Positions 1 to 6,356 of a stretch of DNA of 13,465 nucleotides are shown piece after piece (within the stretch, counting starts at the first letter, position 1; every line of letters starts with the position of its first letter). A program made the position numbers and the translations under genes. This stretch comes from JBBRHF01 sp038223055 (GTDB lineage Bacteria; Actinomycetota; Actinomycetes; JACCUZ01), in contig JBBRHF010000124.1 in NCBI GenBank assembly GCA_038223055.1, positions 1-13,465 of the forward strand, given 5' to 3'. The notes under the pieces are model-generated. The model worked only from the letters and a program-made list of their open reading frames with translations. It did no database searches and was not told the DNA's origin.

Positions 1-594
1 GTCCCAGTCGCCGTAGCGCTGGCTCCAGAATGCTGTGCCCCACGCCACGTTTAGGGCCTCGAGGTCGCCATAGCGCGCACGCAGCCACACCCGGAACGCC
101 GCGGCGCTGACGTCGCAGTAGCAGTGCGCGTTGTGGCCGCCCGACTCGTTGCCGACGTGCCACATCGCCAGCGAGGGGTGGGCGCCGTAGTGGCGGGCCA
201 TCGCCTCGGCGAGCGAAGCCGCCGCCTCGCGGTAGTCCGGCGAGCTCGGGCACCAGGCCTGCCGCCCGCCCGGCCACAGCCGGGTGCCGTCCTTGGTCAT
301 CGGCAGTGACTCGGGGAAGCGGCGGGAGAACCACGGAGGCGGTGACGCGGTCGCGGTGGCCAGGTCGACCTGGATCCCGGCTCCGTGGAGCAGGTCGAGC
401 GACTCGTCGAGCCAGCCGAAGTCGTAGCGCCCCGGTGCCGGCTCGATCAGTGCCCAGGAGAAGATGCCGACGCTGACCATCGAGACGCCGGCCGTCGCCA
501 TGAGCCGGACGTCCTCGGCCCAGGTCTCCCGGGGCCACTGCTCGGGGTTGTAGTCGCCCCCCAGCAGGACACGATCAGGCTGCCATGCGCGCAT
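1..594 (-). CDS. GH42 beta-galactosidase, N-terminal 198 codons (3' end beyond the left edge)
   Basis: Retaining beta-galactosidase of glycoside hydrolase family 42, probably cytoplasmic because no signal peptide is seen. It would remove terminal beta-linked galactose from imported oligosaccharides. The frame is open from ATG 594 to base 1. The protein starts MRAWQPDRVLLGGDYNPEQW, carrying the GGDYNPEQWP family signature at about residues 12-21. It continues through the first half of the TIM barrel to WHVGNE, where E150 is the expected acid/base. C115, C158 and C160 match three of the four zinc cysteines known from Thermus A4 beta-galactosidase; the fourth position appears to be Ser163. The nucleophile Glu and the C-terminal domains lie outside the window. 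ATG 594 was chosen because the conserved N-terminus starts right after it and no upstream start has a good RBS. It is divergent from the sugar ABC operon, which suggests shared control. Confidence 0.93.
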   Translation of the reverse strand, partial: MRAWQPDRVLLGGDYNPEQWPRETWAEDVRLMATAGVSMVSVGIFSWALIEPAPGRYDFGWLDESLDLLHGAGIQVDLATATASPPPWFSRRFPESLPMTKDGTRLWPGGRQAWCPSSPDYREAAASLAEAMARHYGAHPSLAMWHVGNESGGHNAHCYCDVSAAAFRVWLRARYGDLEALNVAWGTAFWSQRYGDWD

Positions 595-824
595 GTCTGA
601 ACATGTTGGTCCCTTGCACGACAGAAGTCAACGCATTCGCACACAGAGGTCGAGGTTACGATTTGGTCACCGAACCGAGCAAAGCGTGTTCACATGCTTG
701 ACACGAGCACGCCATGAGCGACAAGGTTGGCCCTGAGCGAATCTGTAGGACCTTGTTCGAACCTGCCGCTTACCGCGGCAACCGCCGGCGAGATCGTCCC
801 GCCGCAGGAAGAGCTGGAGTCGCG
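595..824. promoter_or_regulatory. Divergent control region between the beta-galactosidase and the sugar ABC operon
   Basis: This 230-bp stretch has no convincing gene and must hold promoters for both directions. Visible elements: palindrome AACATGTT at 600-607 just before the beta-galactosidase start; a minus-strand TTGACT (626-631) followed 17 nt later by CAACAT (603-608), a weak promoter ending 8 nt before ATG 594; a plus-strand TTGACA at 698-703 with no good -10 at the expected distance; inverted repeat ACAAGGT (721-727) / ACCTTGT (750-756); and palindrome GTTCGAAC at 755-762. The last two are plausible LacI- or ROK-type operator candidates or leader structures, but no regulator gene is in the window to match them. 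Confidence 0.5.
816..819 (+). promoter_or_regulatory. RBS deciding the binding-protein start
   Basis: GGAG lies 5 nt before ATG 825, preceded by a purine-rich AGGAAGAG. This favours ATG 825 over the in-frame ATG 714. Confidence 0.6.
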
Positions 825-2198
825 ATGTCACGTCCACAGTCAGAGTCTGAATACCTCGCCCGGATGGTGCCTCCGTCGGTGGCCGCAACGGGTGCGTTGG
901 GTCGCCGTACGTTGCTTAAGGGGGCCGGTGCGGCAGGCGCGGCGGTCGGTTTGTCCGGCCTGCTCGCGGCCTGCGGCAGCAGCAGCGGGTCCAGCACAAC
1001 CGGGTCCAGCAGCAAGGCGTCGGGCAAGGCGTCGGGCAGCGTGACCCTCGGGTCCAACCAGTCCGACCCGGTGCCCAAGGGGGCCGTCGCGGCGATGGTC
1101 GCTGCCTTCACGGCCGCCAACGCCGGCATCAAGGTCAAGTCCAACGTGGTGGACCACAACACCTTCCAGGAGAACATCAACAACTACCTCCAAGGCCGGC
1201 CCGACGACGTTTTCACCTGGTTCGCCGGCTACCGCATGAAGTTCTTCGCCAGCAAGGGCCTGATCGGCGACATCAGCGACGTCTGGGGCAACCTGCCCGG
1301 CTTCAACGCGGCGTTCAAGACCGCGTCGACCGCTGACGACGGCAAGCAGTACTTCGTGCCGTGGACCTACTACCCCTGGGCGATCTTCTATCGCAAGAGC
1401 GTCTTCGCCGCCCGCGGCTACACCGTGCCCAAGACCCTCGACGAACTCACGGCGCTCTCGACCCAGATGAAGAAGGACGGGCTCAACCCGATCGCCTTCG
1501 CCGACAAGGCCGGCTGGCCCGAAATGGGCACCTTCGACGTGCTCAACATGCGGGTCAACGGCTTCCAGTACCACGTGGATCTGATGGCCGGCAAGGAGGC
1601 CTGGGATTCCCCGAAGACGAAGAAGGTGTTCGACACCTGGCGCTCGATCCTGCCCTACCACCAGAGCGACTCGCTGGGGCGCACCTGGCAGGAGGCCGCG
1701 CAGTCGGTGCAGCAGAAGAAGTCCGGCATGTATCTCCTGGGGTTGTTCGTCGGCCAGCAGTTCGCCGCCAACGAGCAGGCCGACCTCGACTTCTTCACCT
1801 TCCCCGAGGTCGACTCCACCATCGGTGCCGACGCGATCGACGCTCCCATCGACGGCTTCATGATGGGCAAGAAGCCCAAGAACGAGGCCGCTGCCAAGAA
1901 GTTGCTCGCCTTCCTCGCCTCCGCGCCGGCCGGCAACGCCCAGACCAAGGCCGACGCGTCCTCGATCTCGGCCAACAGCGGCACGGACACTGCCGGATAC
2001 ACCGCGCTGCAGAAGAAGGCGGTGGAGTTCGTCGGCCAGGCCAAGTCGATCGGGCAGTTCCTCGACCGGGACACGCGACCGGACTTCGCCTCCACCGTGG
2101 TGATCCCGGCGCTGCAGGACTTCATCAAGAAGCCCACCGACATCGACGGCCTCACCAAGAGCATGGAGAGCCAGAAGAAGTCGATCTTCAGTTCGTGA
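825..2198 (+). CDS. Sugar ABC transporter substrate-binding lipoprotein (family 1 SBP)
   Basis: Extracytoplasmic, lipid-anchored receptor that captures a sugar, probably a galactoside from context, and passes it to the two downstream permeases. The product is 457 aa from ATG 825. GRRTLLKG (residues 26-33) is a Tat-like twin-arginine motif, followed by an Ala/Gly-rich hydrophobic stretch and lipobox LLAAC with Cys50 as the lipidation site. A Ser/Gly/Lys-rich tether covers about 51-72. The mature part matches extracellular solute-binding protein family 1 (COG1653-like), with DVFTWFAGYRMKFF near the front and a C-terminal DTRPDF..VVIPALQDF region, at a normal length. The frame stays open back to ATG 714, but that would place 37 Arg-rich residues before an already sufficient signal and lacks an RBS. 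It is first in the ABC operon; the substrate is not provable from sequence alone. Confidence 0.92.
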   Translation: MSRPQSESEYLARMVPPSVAATGALGRRTLLKGAGAAGAAVGLSGLLAACGSSSGSSTTGSSSKASGKASGSVTLGSNQSDPVPKGAVAAMVAAFTAANAGIKVKSNVVDHNTFQENINNYLQGRPDDVFTWFAGYRMKFFASKGLIGDISDVWGNLPGFNAAFKTASTADDGKQYFVPWTYYPWAIFYRKSVFAARGYTVPKTLDELTALSTQMKKDGLNPIAFADKAGWPEMGTFDVLNMRVNGFQYHVDLMAGKEAWDSPKTKKVFDTWRSILPYHQSDSLGRTWQEAAQSVQQKKSGMYLLGLFVGQQFAANEQADLDFFTFPEVDSTIGADAIDAPIDGFMMGKKPKNEAAAKKLLAFLASAPAGNAQTKADASSISANSGTDTAGYTALQKKAVEFVGQAKSIGQFLDRDTRPDFASTVVIPALQDFIKKPTDIDGLTKSMESQKKSIFSS

Positions 2199-2209
2199 TG
2201 TTGCGACGG

Positions 2210-2235
2210 CGGACCCAGCGCTAGCCTGACGTCCG
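2210..2235 (+). other. Possible small stem-loop between binding protein and first permease
   Basis: CGGAC (2210-2214) can pair with GTCCG (2231-2235) around a 16-nt loop that itself holds AGCGCT and GCTAGC palindromes. Stem-loops after binding-protein genes often lower downstream expression or protect the upstream mRNA. This one has only 5 bp, so it may be chance. Confidence 0.25.
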
Positions 2236-2242
2236 GCTCTCC

Positions 2243-2248
2243 AGGAGG
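2243..2248 (+). promoter_or_regulatory. Strong Shine-Dalgarno of the first permease
   Basis: AGGAGG, the full consensus, is 5 nt before ATG 2254. It is the strongest RBS in the window and fixes this start. Confidence 0.8.
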
Positions 2249-2253
2249 AACCG

Positions 2254-3210
2254 ATGAGCGACATCGTGTCCGTGAACACCACACCCCCGAGGTCCGCGAC
2301 AACGGGGGGTCCTCGCAAGGGGGCTCCCCGTCGCCGAAGCCGGCACCGCCTCGCCGGCATGGACCGGGTCGCGGTCATCCTGATGGTGACCGTGCCCACG
2401 GTCCTGGTCGTCGGGCTGGTGTGGCTGCCGGCCCTGGCTACCGTGGCGCTGTCCTTCACCAACTGGGACGGCATCGGGAGCCTGACCTCGATCAAGTGGA
2501 TCGGCACCGAGAACTACCACAACGTGCTGACCAACTACCCGCCGTTCGATCCGGCTCTGAAGCACAACCTGATCTGGCTCGTCTGGCTGTTCCTCATCCC
2601 GACGGCGTTCGGCATGTTCCTCGCGGTGCTGCTGGACAAGGAGCTGCGCGGGGGCCGGCTCTACCAGACCGCGCTGTTCATGCCGGTCGTGCTCTCCCTC
2701 GCCCTCACCGGCTTCATCTGGCAGCTCATCTACTCCCGCGACCAGGGCCTGCTCAACTCCGTGCTGGGAACCGAGATCGACTGGTACGGCGACAGCACGT
2801 GGAACCTGTGGTCGGTGCTCGTGGCCACCAGCTGGAAGCACACCGGCTACATGATGCTGCTCTACCTCGCCGGGCTCAAGGCGGTCGACCCGTCGCTGCG
2901 GGAGGCCGCGGCGGTCGACGGGGCGAGCGAGACGCGGACGTTCTTCTCGATCATCTTCCCGGTCATGCGGCCGATCAACATCATCGTCTTGGTCGTCACC
3001 GTGATCGAGTCGCTGCGTGCCTTCGACCTGGTCTGGGTCATCAACAAGGGCCGAAACGGCCTGGAGGTCATCTCCGCCCTGGTGACGAACAACATCGTCG
3101 GAGAGGCTAGCCGGATCGGCTTCGGATCGGCGCTGGCCACATTCATGCTGGCGATCTCGGTGATCTTCATCATCCCCTACCTGCGTGCCGTGATGAAGGA
3201 GAACGACTGA
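2254..3210 (+). CDS. Sugar ABC transporter permease (MalF/UgpA-type)
   Basis: Integral inner-membrane permease of a CUT1-type carbohydrate importer, forming the channel with the next gene's product. The product is 318 aa. A basic N-terminal tail (about 1-35, with RKGAPRRRSRHR) is followed by a first membrane segment at about 38-68. More hydrophobic segments occur at about 105-127, 140-160, 185-208, 241-262 and 290-311. The BPD-transporter EAA loop is clear: EAAAVDGASETRTFFSIIFP starting at residue 217, which would dock on the ATPase. It starts 55 nt after the binding-protein stop behind a consensus RBS, and its TGA overlaps the next ATG by one base (TGATG). No ATPase gene follows, so the partner is probably a shared MsiK/MsmK-type protein (inference). 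Confidence 0.94.
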   Translation: MSDIVSVNTTPPRSATTGGPRKGAPRRRSRHRLAGMDRVAVILMVTVPTVLVVGLVWLPALATVALSFTNWDGIGSLTSIKWIGTENYHNVLTNYPPFDPALKHNLIWLVWLFLIPTAFGMFLAVLLDKELRGGRLYQTALFMPVVLSLALTGFIWQLIYSRDQGLLNSVLGTEIDWYGDSTWNLWSVLVATSWKHTGYMMLLYLAGLKAVDPSLREAAAVDGASETRTFFSIIFPVMRPINIIVLVVTVIESLRAFDLVWVINKGRNGLEVISALVTNNIVGEASRIGFGSALATFMLAISVIFIIPYLRAVMKEND

Positions 3211-4145
3211 TGGCCACCGCCGCCACCACACCCGCCGCCGGGACAAGGCCGTCCGGAGCGGGCACGGAACAGGTGCTGCGGACCAAGAAGACGGTATTCG
3301 GGCCCAAGCGGGCACTGCTGCACGCCTTCCTCATCGTGGTCTCGCTGAGTTTCTTCTTCCCGATCTTCTGGGCCCTGTTCAACTCCTTCCGGGACTACGA
3401 CTACACGGCCAAGCACGGCTACGTCTCCTTCGGCGGCTTCACCCTCAGCAACTACACCGACGCCTGGGCCCAAGGCGACTTCGCGCTGCACTTCAAGAAC
3501 TCGTTGATCATCACCGTGCCCGCGGTGCTGGCGACGCTGTTCCTGGCATCCTGTGTCGCGTTCGTCGTAGCCCGGTTCAACTACCGCTTCAACCTGACCC
3601 TGCTCGGGCTGTTCACCGCCGCCAACCTGCTCCCGCAGCAGGCGATGCTCGTCCCGCTCTACCGGATGTTCCGGTCGGTGCCGCTGCCGCTGTGGATGAG
3701 CGACTCCGGGGTGATGCTGGACAGCTACTGGGCGCTCATCCTGGTCAACACCGCGTTCCAGACCGGCTTCTGCGCGTTCGTGCTCAGCAACTACATGAAG
3801 ACCTTGCCGAAGGAGCTCTACGAGGCGGCCGAGGTCGACGGGGCCGGCGTGCTGCGCCAGTTCTGGCAGGTCACGCTGCCGCTATGCCGCCCGCCGCTGG
3901 CGGCGCTGGGGACCCTGCAGGTCATCTGGATCTACAACGAGTTCTTCTGGGCGACGGTGCTCATGCAGACCGGCGACAAGTTCCCGGTGACCAGCTCGCT
4001 GAACAATCTGCGGGGCCAGTTCTTCACCGACTACAACCTGCTCTCGGCCGGCTCGGTGCTCGTCGCGCTGCCCTGTCTCGTCGTGTTCTTCGTGCTGCAG
4101 AAGCAGTTCGTCTCCGGTCTCACGCTCGGCGCGAACAAGGGGTGA
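3210..4145 (+). CDS. Sugar ABC transporter permease (MalG/AraQ/UgpE-type)
   Basis: Second membrane subunit of the same CUT1-type importer. The product is 311 aa. The cytoplasmic N-terminus has a TKKTVFGPKRALLH stretch, followed by membrane segments at about 36-57, 98-122, 128-150, 172-194, 230-250 and 279-298. The EAA loop is present as YEAAEVDGAGVLRQFWQVTLP with E205, D210, G211 and A212. ATG 3210 shares its A with the TGA of the upstream permease, and AAGGAG at 3196-3201 inside that gene serves as RBS. Its own TGA (4143-4145) overlaps the GTG of the alpha-galactosidase. Length and motif positions are normal. The transported sugar is inferred only from the two flanking galactosidases. Confidence 0.94.
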   Translation: MATAATTPAAGTRPSGAGTEQVLRTKKTVFGPKRALLHAFLIVVSLSFFFPIFWALFNSFRDYDYTAKHGYVSFGGFTLSNYTDAWAQGDFALHFKNSLIITVPAVLATLFLASCVAFVVARFNYRFNLTLLGLFTAANLLPQQAMLVPLYRMFRSVPLPLWMSDSGVMLDSYWALILVNTAFQTGFCAFVLSNYMKTLPKELYEAAEVDGAGVLRQFWQVTLPLCRPPLAALGTLQVIWIYNEFFWATVLMQTGDKFPVTSSLNNLRGQFFTDYNLLSAGSVLVALPCLVVFFVLQKQFVSGLTLGANKG

Positions 4146-6292
4146 GTGCGCCGGTCGTGCACCTGCGGGCGGGCGGGGTCAGCGTGCTGCTCGACGTACG
4201 CGGGCCGGGGTTGCCGTCGGTGCTGCACTGGGGTGCCGATCTCGGCACTCACCTGCCGGCACCCGCCCACCTCGCTCCGGCGCTGCCGCACAGCGGCCTG
4301 GATGTTCCGGTGCCCCTGACGCTGCTGCCCTCCGCGGCCGACGGCTGGCTGGGCGAGCCCGCGCTGCGGGGGTCGCGACCGGGGGATGCGGACCAGCGCT
4401 GGGCGCACGCGTTCACCCTCCACCGGGTCGAGGTCGACGGCGACGGCGGCGTGGTCATCCACGGGCGCGACGACGTGACGCGGCTGAGCCTGACCACCCG
4501 GCTGCGGCTGGAACCCGGTGGCCTGCTGCGGATCTCCCACGCGGTGCGCAACGACGGCACCGAGCCCTACCGGCTGGACCGCCTCGCCGTCGTGCTGCCG
4601 GTGCCTCCGGTCGCCACCGAGCTGCTCGACCTGACCGGGCGCTGGTGCCGCGAGCGGCACCCCCAGCGCCACGACGTGTCCGGCCAGGGCGCGTGGGTGC
4701 GCGCCGCCCGGCACGGCCGAACCGGCCACGACGCGACCCTGATGCTGGTCGCCGGCACCCCTGGGTTCGCCAACCGCGCCGGCGAGGTGTGGGGCCTGCA
4801 CCTGGCCTGGAGCGGTGACCACGTCAGTGCCGCCGAGCGCACCGCCGAGGAGCGGGCCGTGCTGGCGGCGGCCGAGCTGCTCGGCCCTGGCGAGGTGACC
4901 CTCGCCGCGGGTGAGGACTACGTCACCCCGGAGGTGTTCGCCGGCTGGTCGACCGAGGGCTTGGACGGGCTGGCCGATCGGTTCCACGACCACGTCCGGG
5001 CCCGGGCGGGGCACGTGCGACTGCCGCGACCGGTCGTGCTGAACACGTGGGAGGCGGTCTACTTCGACCACCGGCTGGAGCGTCTGACCGAGCTGGCCGA
5101 CGCCGCCGCCGAGATCGGCGTGGAGCGGTTCGTGCTCGACGACGGGTGGTTCCTCGGCCGGCGGGATGACCACGCCGGGCTCGGCGACTGGGTCGTGGAC
5201 CCGGCGGTGTGGCCGGGCGGGCTGGCGCCGCTCATCGGGCACGTTCGCAGGCTGGGGATGGACTTCGGCCTCTGGGTGGAACCGGAGATGGTCAACGTCG
5301 ACTCCGAGCTATACCGGGCGCACCCCGACTGGGTGCTGGCGGCGCGCGGCGAGCTGCCCCCGCCGTGGCGGCACCAGCAGGTGCTCGACCTGGCCAACCC
5401 GGCGGCCCACGCCCACCTGCTGGACCGGCTCGACGCCCTGCTGCGCGACCACGACATCGCCTACCTCAAGTGGGACCACAACCGTGACCTCGTGCTGGCG
5501 GGACACGGCGGCCGGCCCGCCGTGCGCGCCCAGACCCTTGCGGTCTACGCCCTGCTCGACGAGCTGCGCCGACGCCACCCGGGCGTCGAGATCGAATCGT
5601 GCGCCTCGGGCGGCGGGCGGGCCGACCTCGGCATCCTGGCGCGCACCGACCGGGTCTGGGCCAGCGACACCAACGACGCCCTGGAACGTACGACGATCCA
5701 GCGGTGGACCCAGCTGCTGCTGCCGCCCGAACTGGTCGGGAGTCACGTGGGCCCGCCGACCGCCCACACGACCGGGCGGACCCACGACCTGTCCTTCCGG
5801 GCGGCCGTCGCGCTGTTCGGCCACGTCGGGATCGAGTGGGACGTGAGCGCCCTGTCCGCGGACGACCGGGCGGCGCTGGCGGCTGCGGTGTCGACGTACA
5901 AGACGCACCGGGGCCTGCTGCACACCGGCCGGGTGGTGCACGCCGACCACCCCGACCCGGCCGCGCTGCTGCACGGGGTGGTGGCGCGGGACCGTCGCGA
6001 GGCGCTGATGGCCTACGTCGCGGTCGCGTCCTCGGCGTCCGAGCGGCCCGGGCCGGCCCGGTTCCCCGGCCTGGACCCCGAGGTGTCCTACCGGGTCCGG
6101 GCGCTGGACGTCGGTGGCCCGCCGCGGACTCTGCAGGGGGCCGCGCCCGGCTGGCTGCGCGAGGGCGGGGCAGTCCTCTCAGGACGGTTCCTCGCGGTCG
6201 CCGGGCTGCCGATGCCGGTGCTCGTCCCGGAGCAGGCGCTGGTGGTGCACCTCCTCGCGATCTCGGAAGGGCCGGCGCCCGGGCACGGCTAG
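4142..6292 (+). CDS. GH36 alpha-galactosidase
   Basis: Retaining alpha-galactosidase of family GH36, which hydrolyses alpha-1,6-galactosides such as melibiose- or raffinose-type sugars. It is likely cytoplasmic since no signal peptide is seen. The product is 716 aa from GTG 4142. An N-terminal beta-sandwich covers about 1-300, then a (beta/alpha)8 barrel with VLDDGW (D333, D334), LKWDHNR with predicted nucleophile D445, ESCASGGGR with C487, and WASDTND with predicted acid/base D509. A small C-terminal beta domain runs from about 610. Motif order and length are typical of bacterial GH36. The start overlaps the permease stop as GTGA. There is no well-spaced RBS (AAGGGG touches the start), so it probably depends on translational coupling; GTG 4157 is an in-frame alternative. 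The same frame is open much further upstream, but only inside the permease gene. Confidence 0.94.
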   Translation: MSAPVVHLRAGGVSVLLDVRGPGLPSVLHWGADLGTHLPAPAHLAPALPHSGLDVPVPLTLLPSAADGWLGEPALRGSRPGDADQRWAHAFTLHRVEVDGDGGVVIHGRDDVTRLSLTTRLRLEPGGLLRISHAVRNDGTEPYRLDRLAVVLPVPPVATELLDLTGRWCRERHPQRHDVSGQGAWVRAARHGRTGHDATLMLVAGTPGFANRAGEVWGLHLAWSGDHVSAAERTAEERAVLAAAELLGPGEVTLAAGEDYVTPEVFAGWSTEGLDGLADRFHDHVRARAGHVRLPRPVVLNTWEAVYFDHRLERLTELADAAAEIGVERFVLDDGWFLGRRDDHAGLGDWVVDPAVWPGGLAPLIGHVRRLGMDFGLWVEPEMVNVDSELYRAHPDWVLAARGELPPPWRHQQVLDLANPAAHAHLLDRLDALLRDHDIAYLKWDHNRDLVLAGHGGRPAVRAQTLAVYALLDELRRRHPGVEIESCASGGGRADLGILARTDRVWASDTNDALERTTIQRWTQLLLPPELVGSHVGPPTAHTTGRTHDLSFRAAVALFGHVGIEWDVSALSADDRAALAAAVSTYKTHRGLLHTGRVVHADHPDPAALLHGVVARDRREALMAYVAVASSASERPGPARFPGLDPEVSYRVRALDVGGPPRTLQGAAPGWLREGGAVLSGRFLAVAGLPMPVLVPEQALVVHLLAISEGPAPGHG

Positions 6293-6295
6293 TCT
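6290..6295 (+). promoter_or_regulatory. Candidate -10 element of a leaderless promoter for the upstream ORF and DUF21 gene
   Basis: TAGTCT overlaps the alpha-galactosidase TAG stop. It ends exactly 7 nt before ATG 6303, so transcription would start at or next to that A. No clear -35 is visible. A TTTT at 6295-6298 after G/C-rich sequence could instead belong to a weak terminator. Confidence 0.45.
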
Positions 6296-6302
6296 TTTCG
6301 GC

Positions 6303-6356
6303 ATGGATGGTTGTTCCAGACCGGCGGGCCGGCCTGTGGGGGCAGGTACGCCGTGA
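6303..6356 (+). CDS. Candidate leaderless upstream ORF / leader peptide (17 aa)
   Basis: The frame encodes MDGCSRPAGRPVGAGTP. Its ATG sits 7 nt after TAGTCT, the geometry of leaderless actinobacterial mRNAs. Its TGA (6354-6356) overlaps the GTG start (6353-6355) of the downstream membrane-protein gene as GTGA. The peptide has one Cys and three Pro, the last directly before the stop, where termination can be slow. No known peptide family is recognised. It could couple or modulate translation of the downstream gene, or be a fortuitous frame. Support comes from position and overlap only. Confidence 0.4.
   Translation: MDGCSRPAGRPVGAGTP

Noticed and set aside
698..703. TTGACA as a strong -35 for the ABC operon
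   Set aside because: Perfect hexamer, but the sequence 16-18 nt downstream (around 720-727, ACAAGGT) does not resemble a -10.
714..824. Longer N-terminus of the binding protein from ATG 714
   Set aside because: No RBS, Arg-rich, and would precede a complete Tat/lipobox signal.
840..2507. Very long antisense open frame over the binding-protein gene
   Set aside because: Gly/Val/Leu/Arg-rich, no domain resemblance; a by-product of G/C-rich codon use opposite a clear gene.
3692..4141. Upstream extension of the alpha-galactosidase frame
   Set aside because: Lies entirely inside the second permease and has arbitrary composition; family homology begins just after GTG 4142.
4031..5242. Long antisense open frame over the alpha-galactosidase
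   Set aside because: Low-complexity composition rich in Arg, Pro, Gln and Val with no family motif; the sense strand has full GH36 motifs.
6269..6298. Intrinsic terminator after the alpha-galactosidase
   Set aside because: G/C-rich sequence followed by TTTT, but I could not draw a stable stem next to the T-run; the same bases fit a promoter better.
6311..6352. TTG 6311 as start of the DUF21 protein
   Set aside because: Adds 14 residues unlike the family; GTG 6353 sits directly before the first helix and overlaps the upstream-ORF stop.
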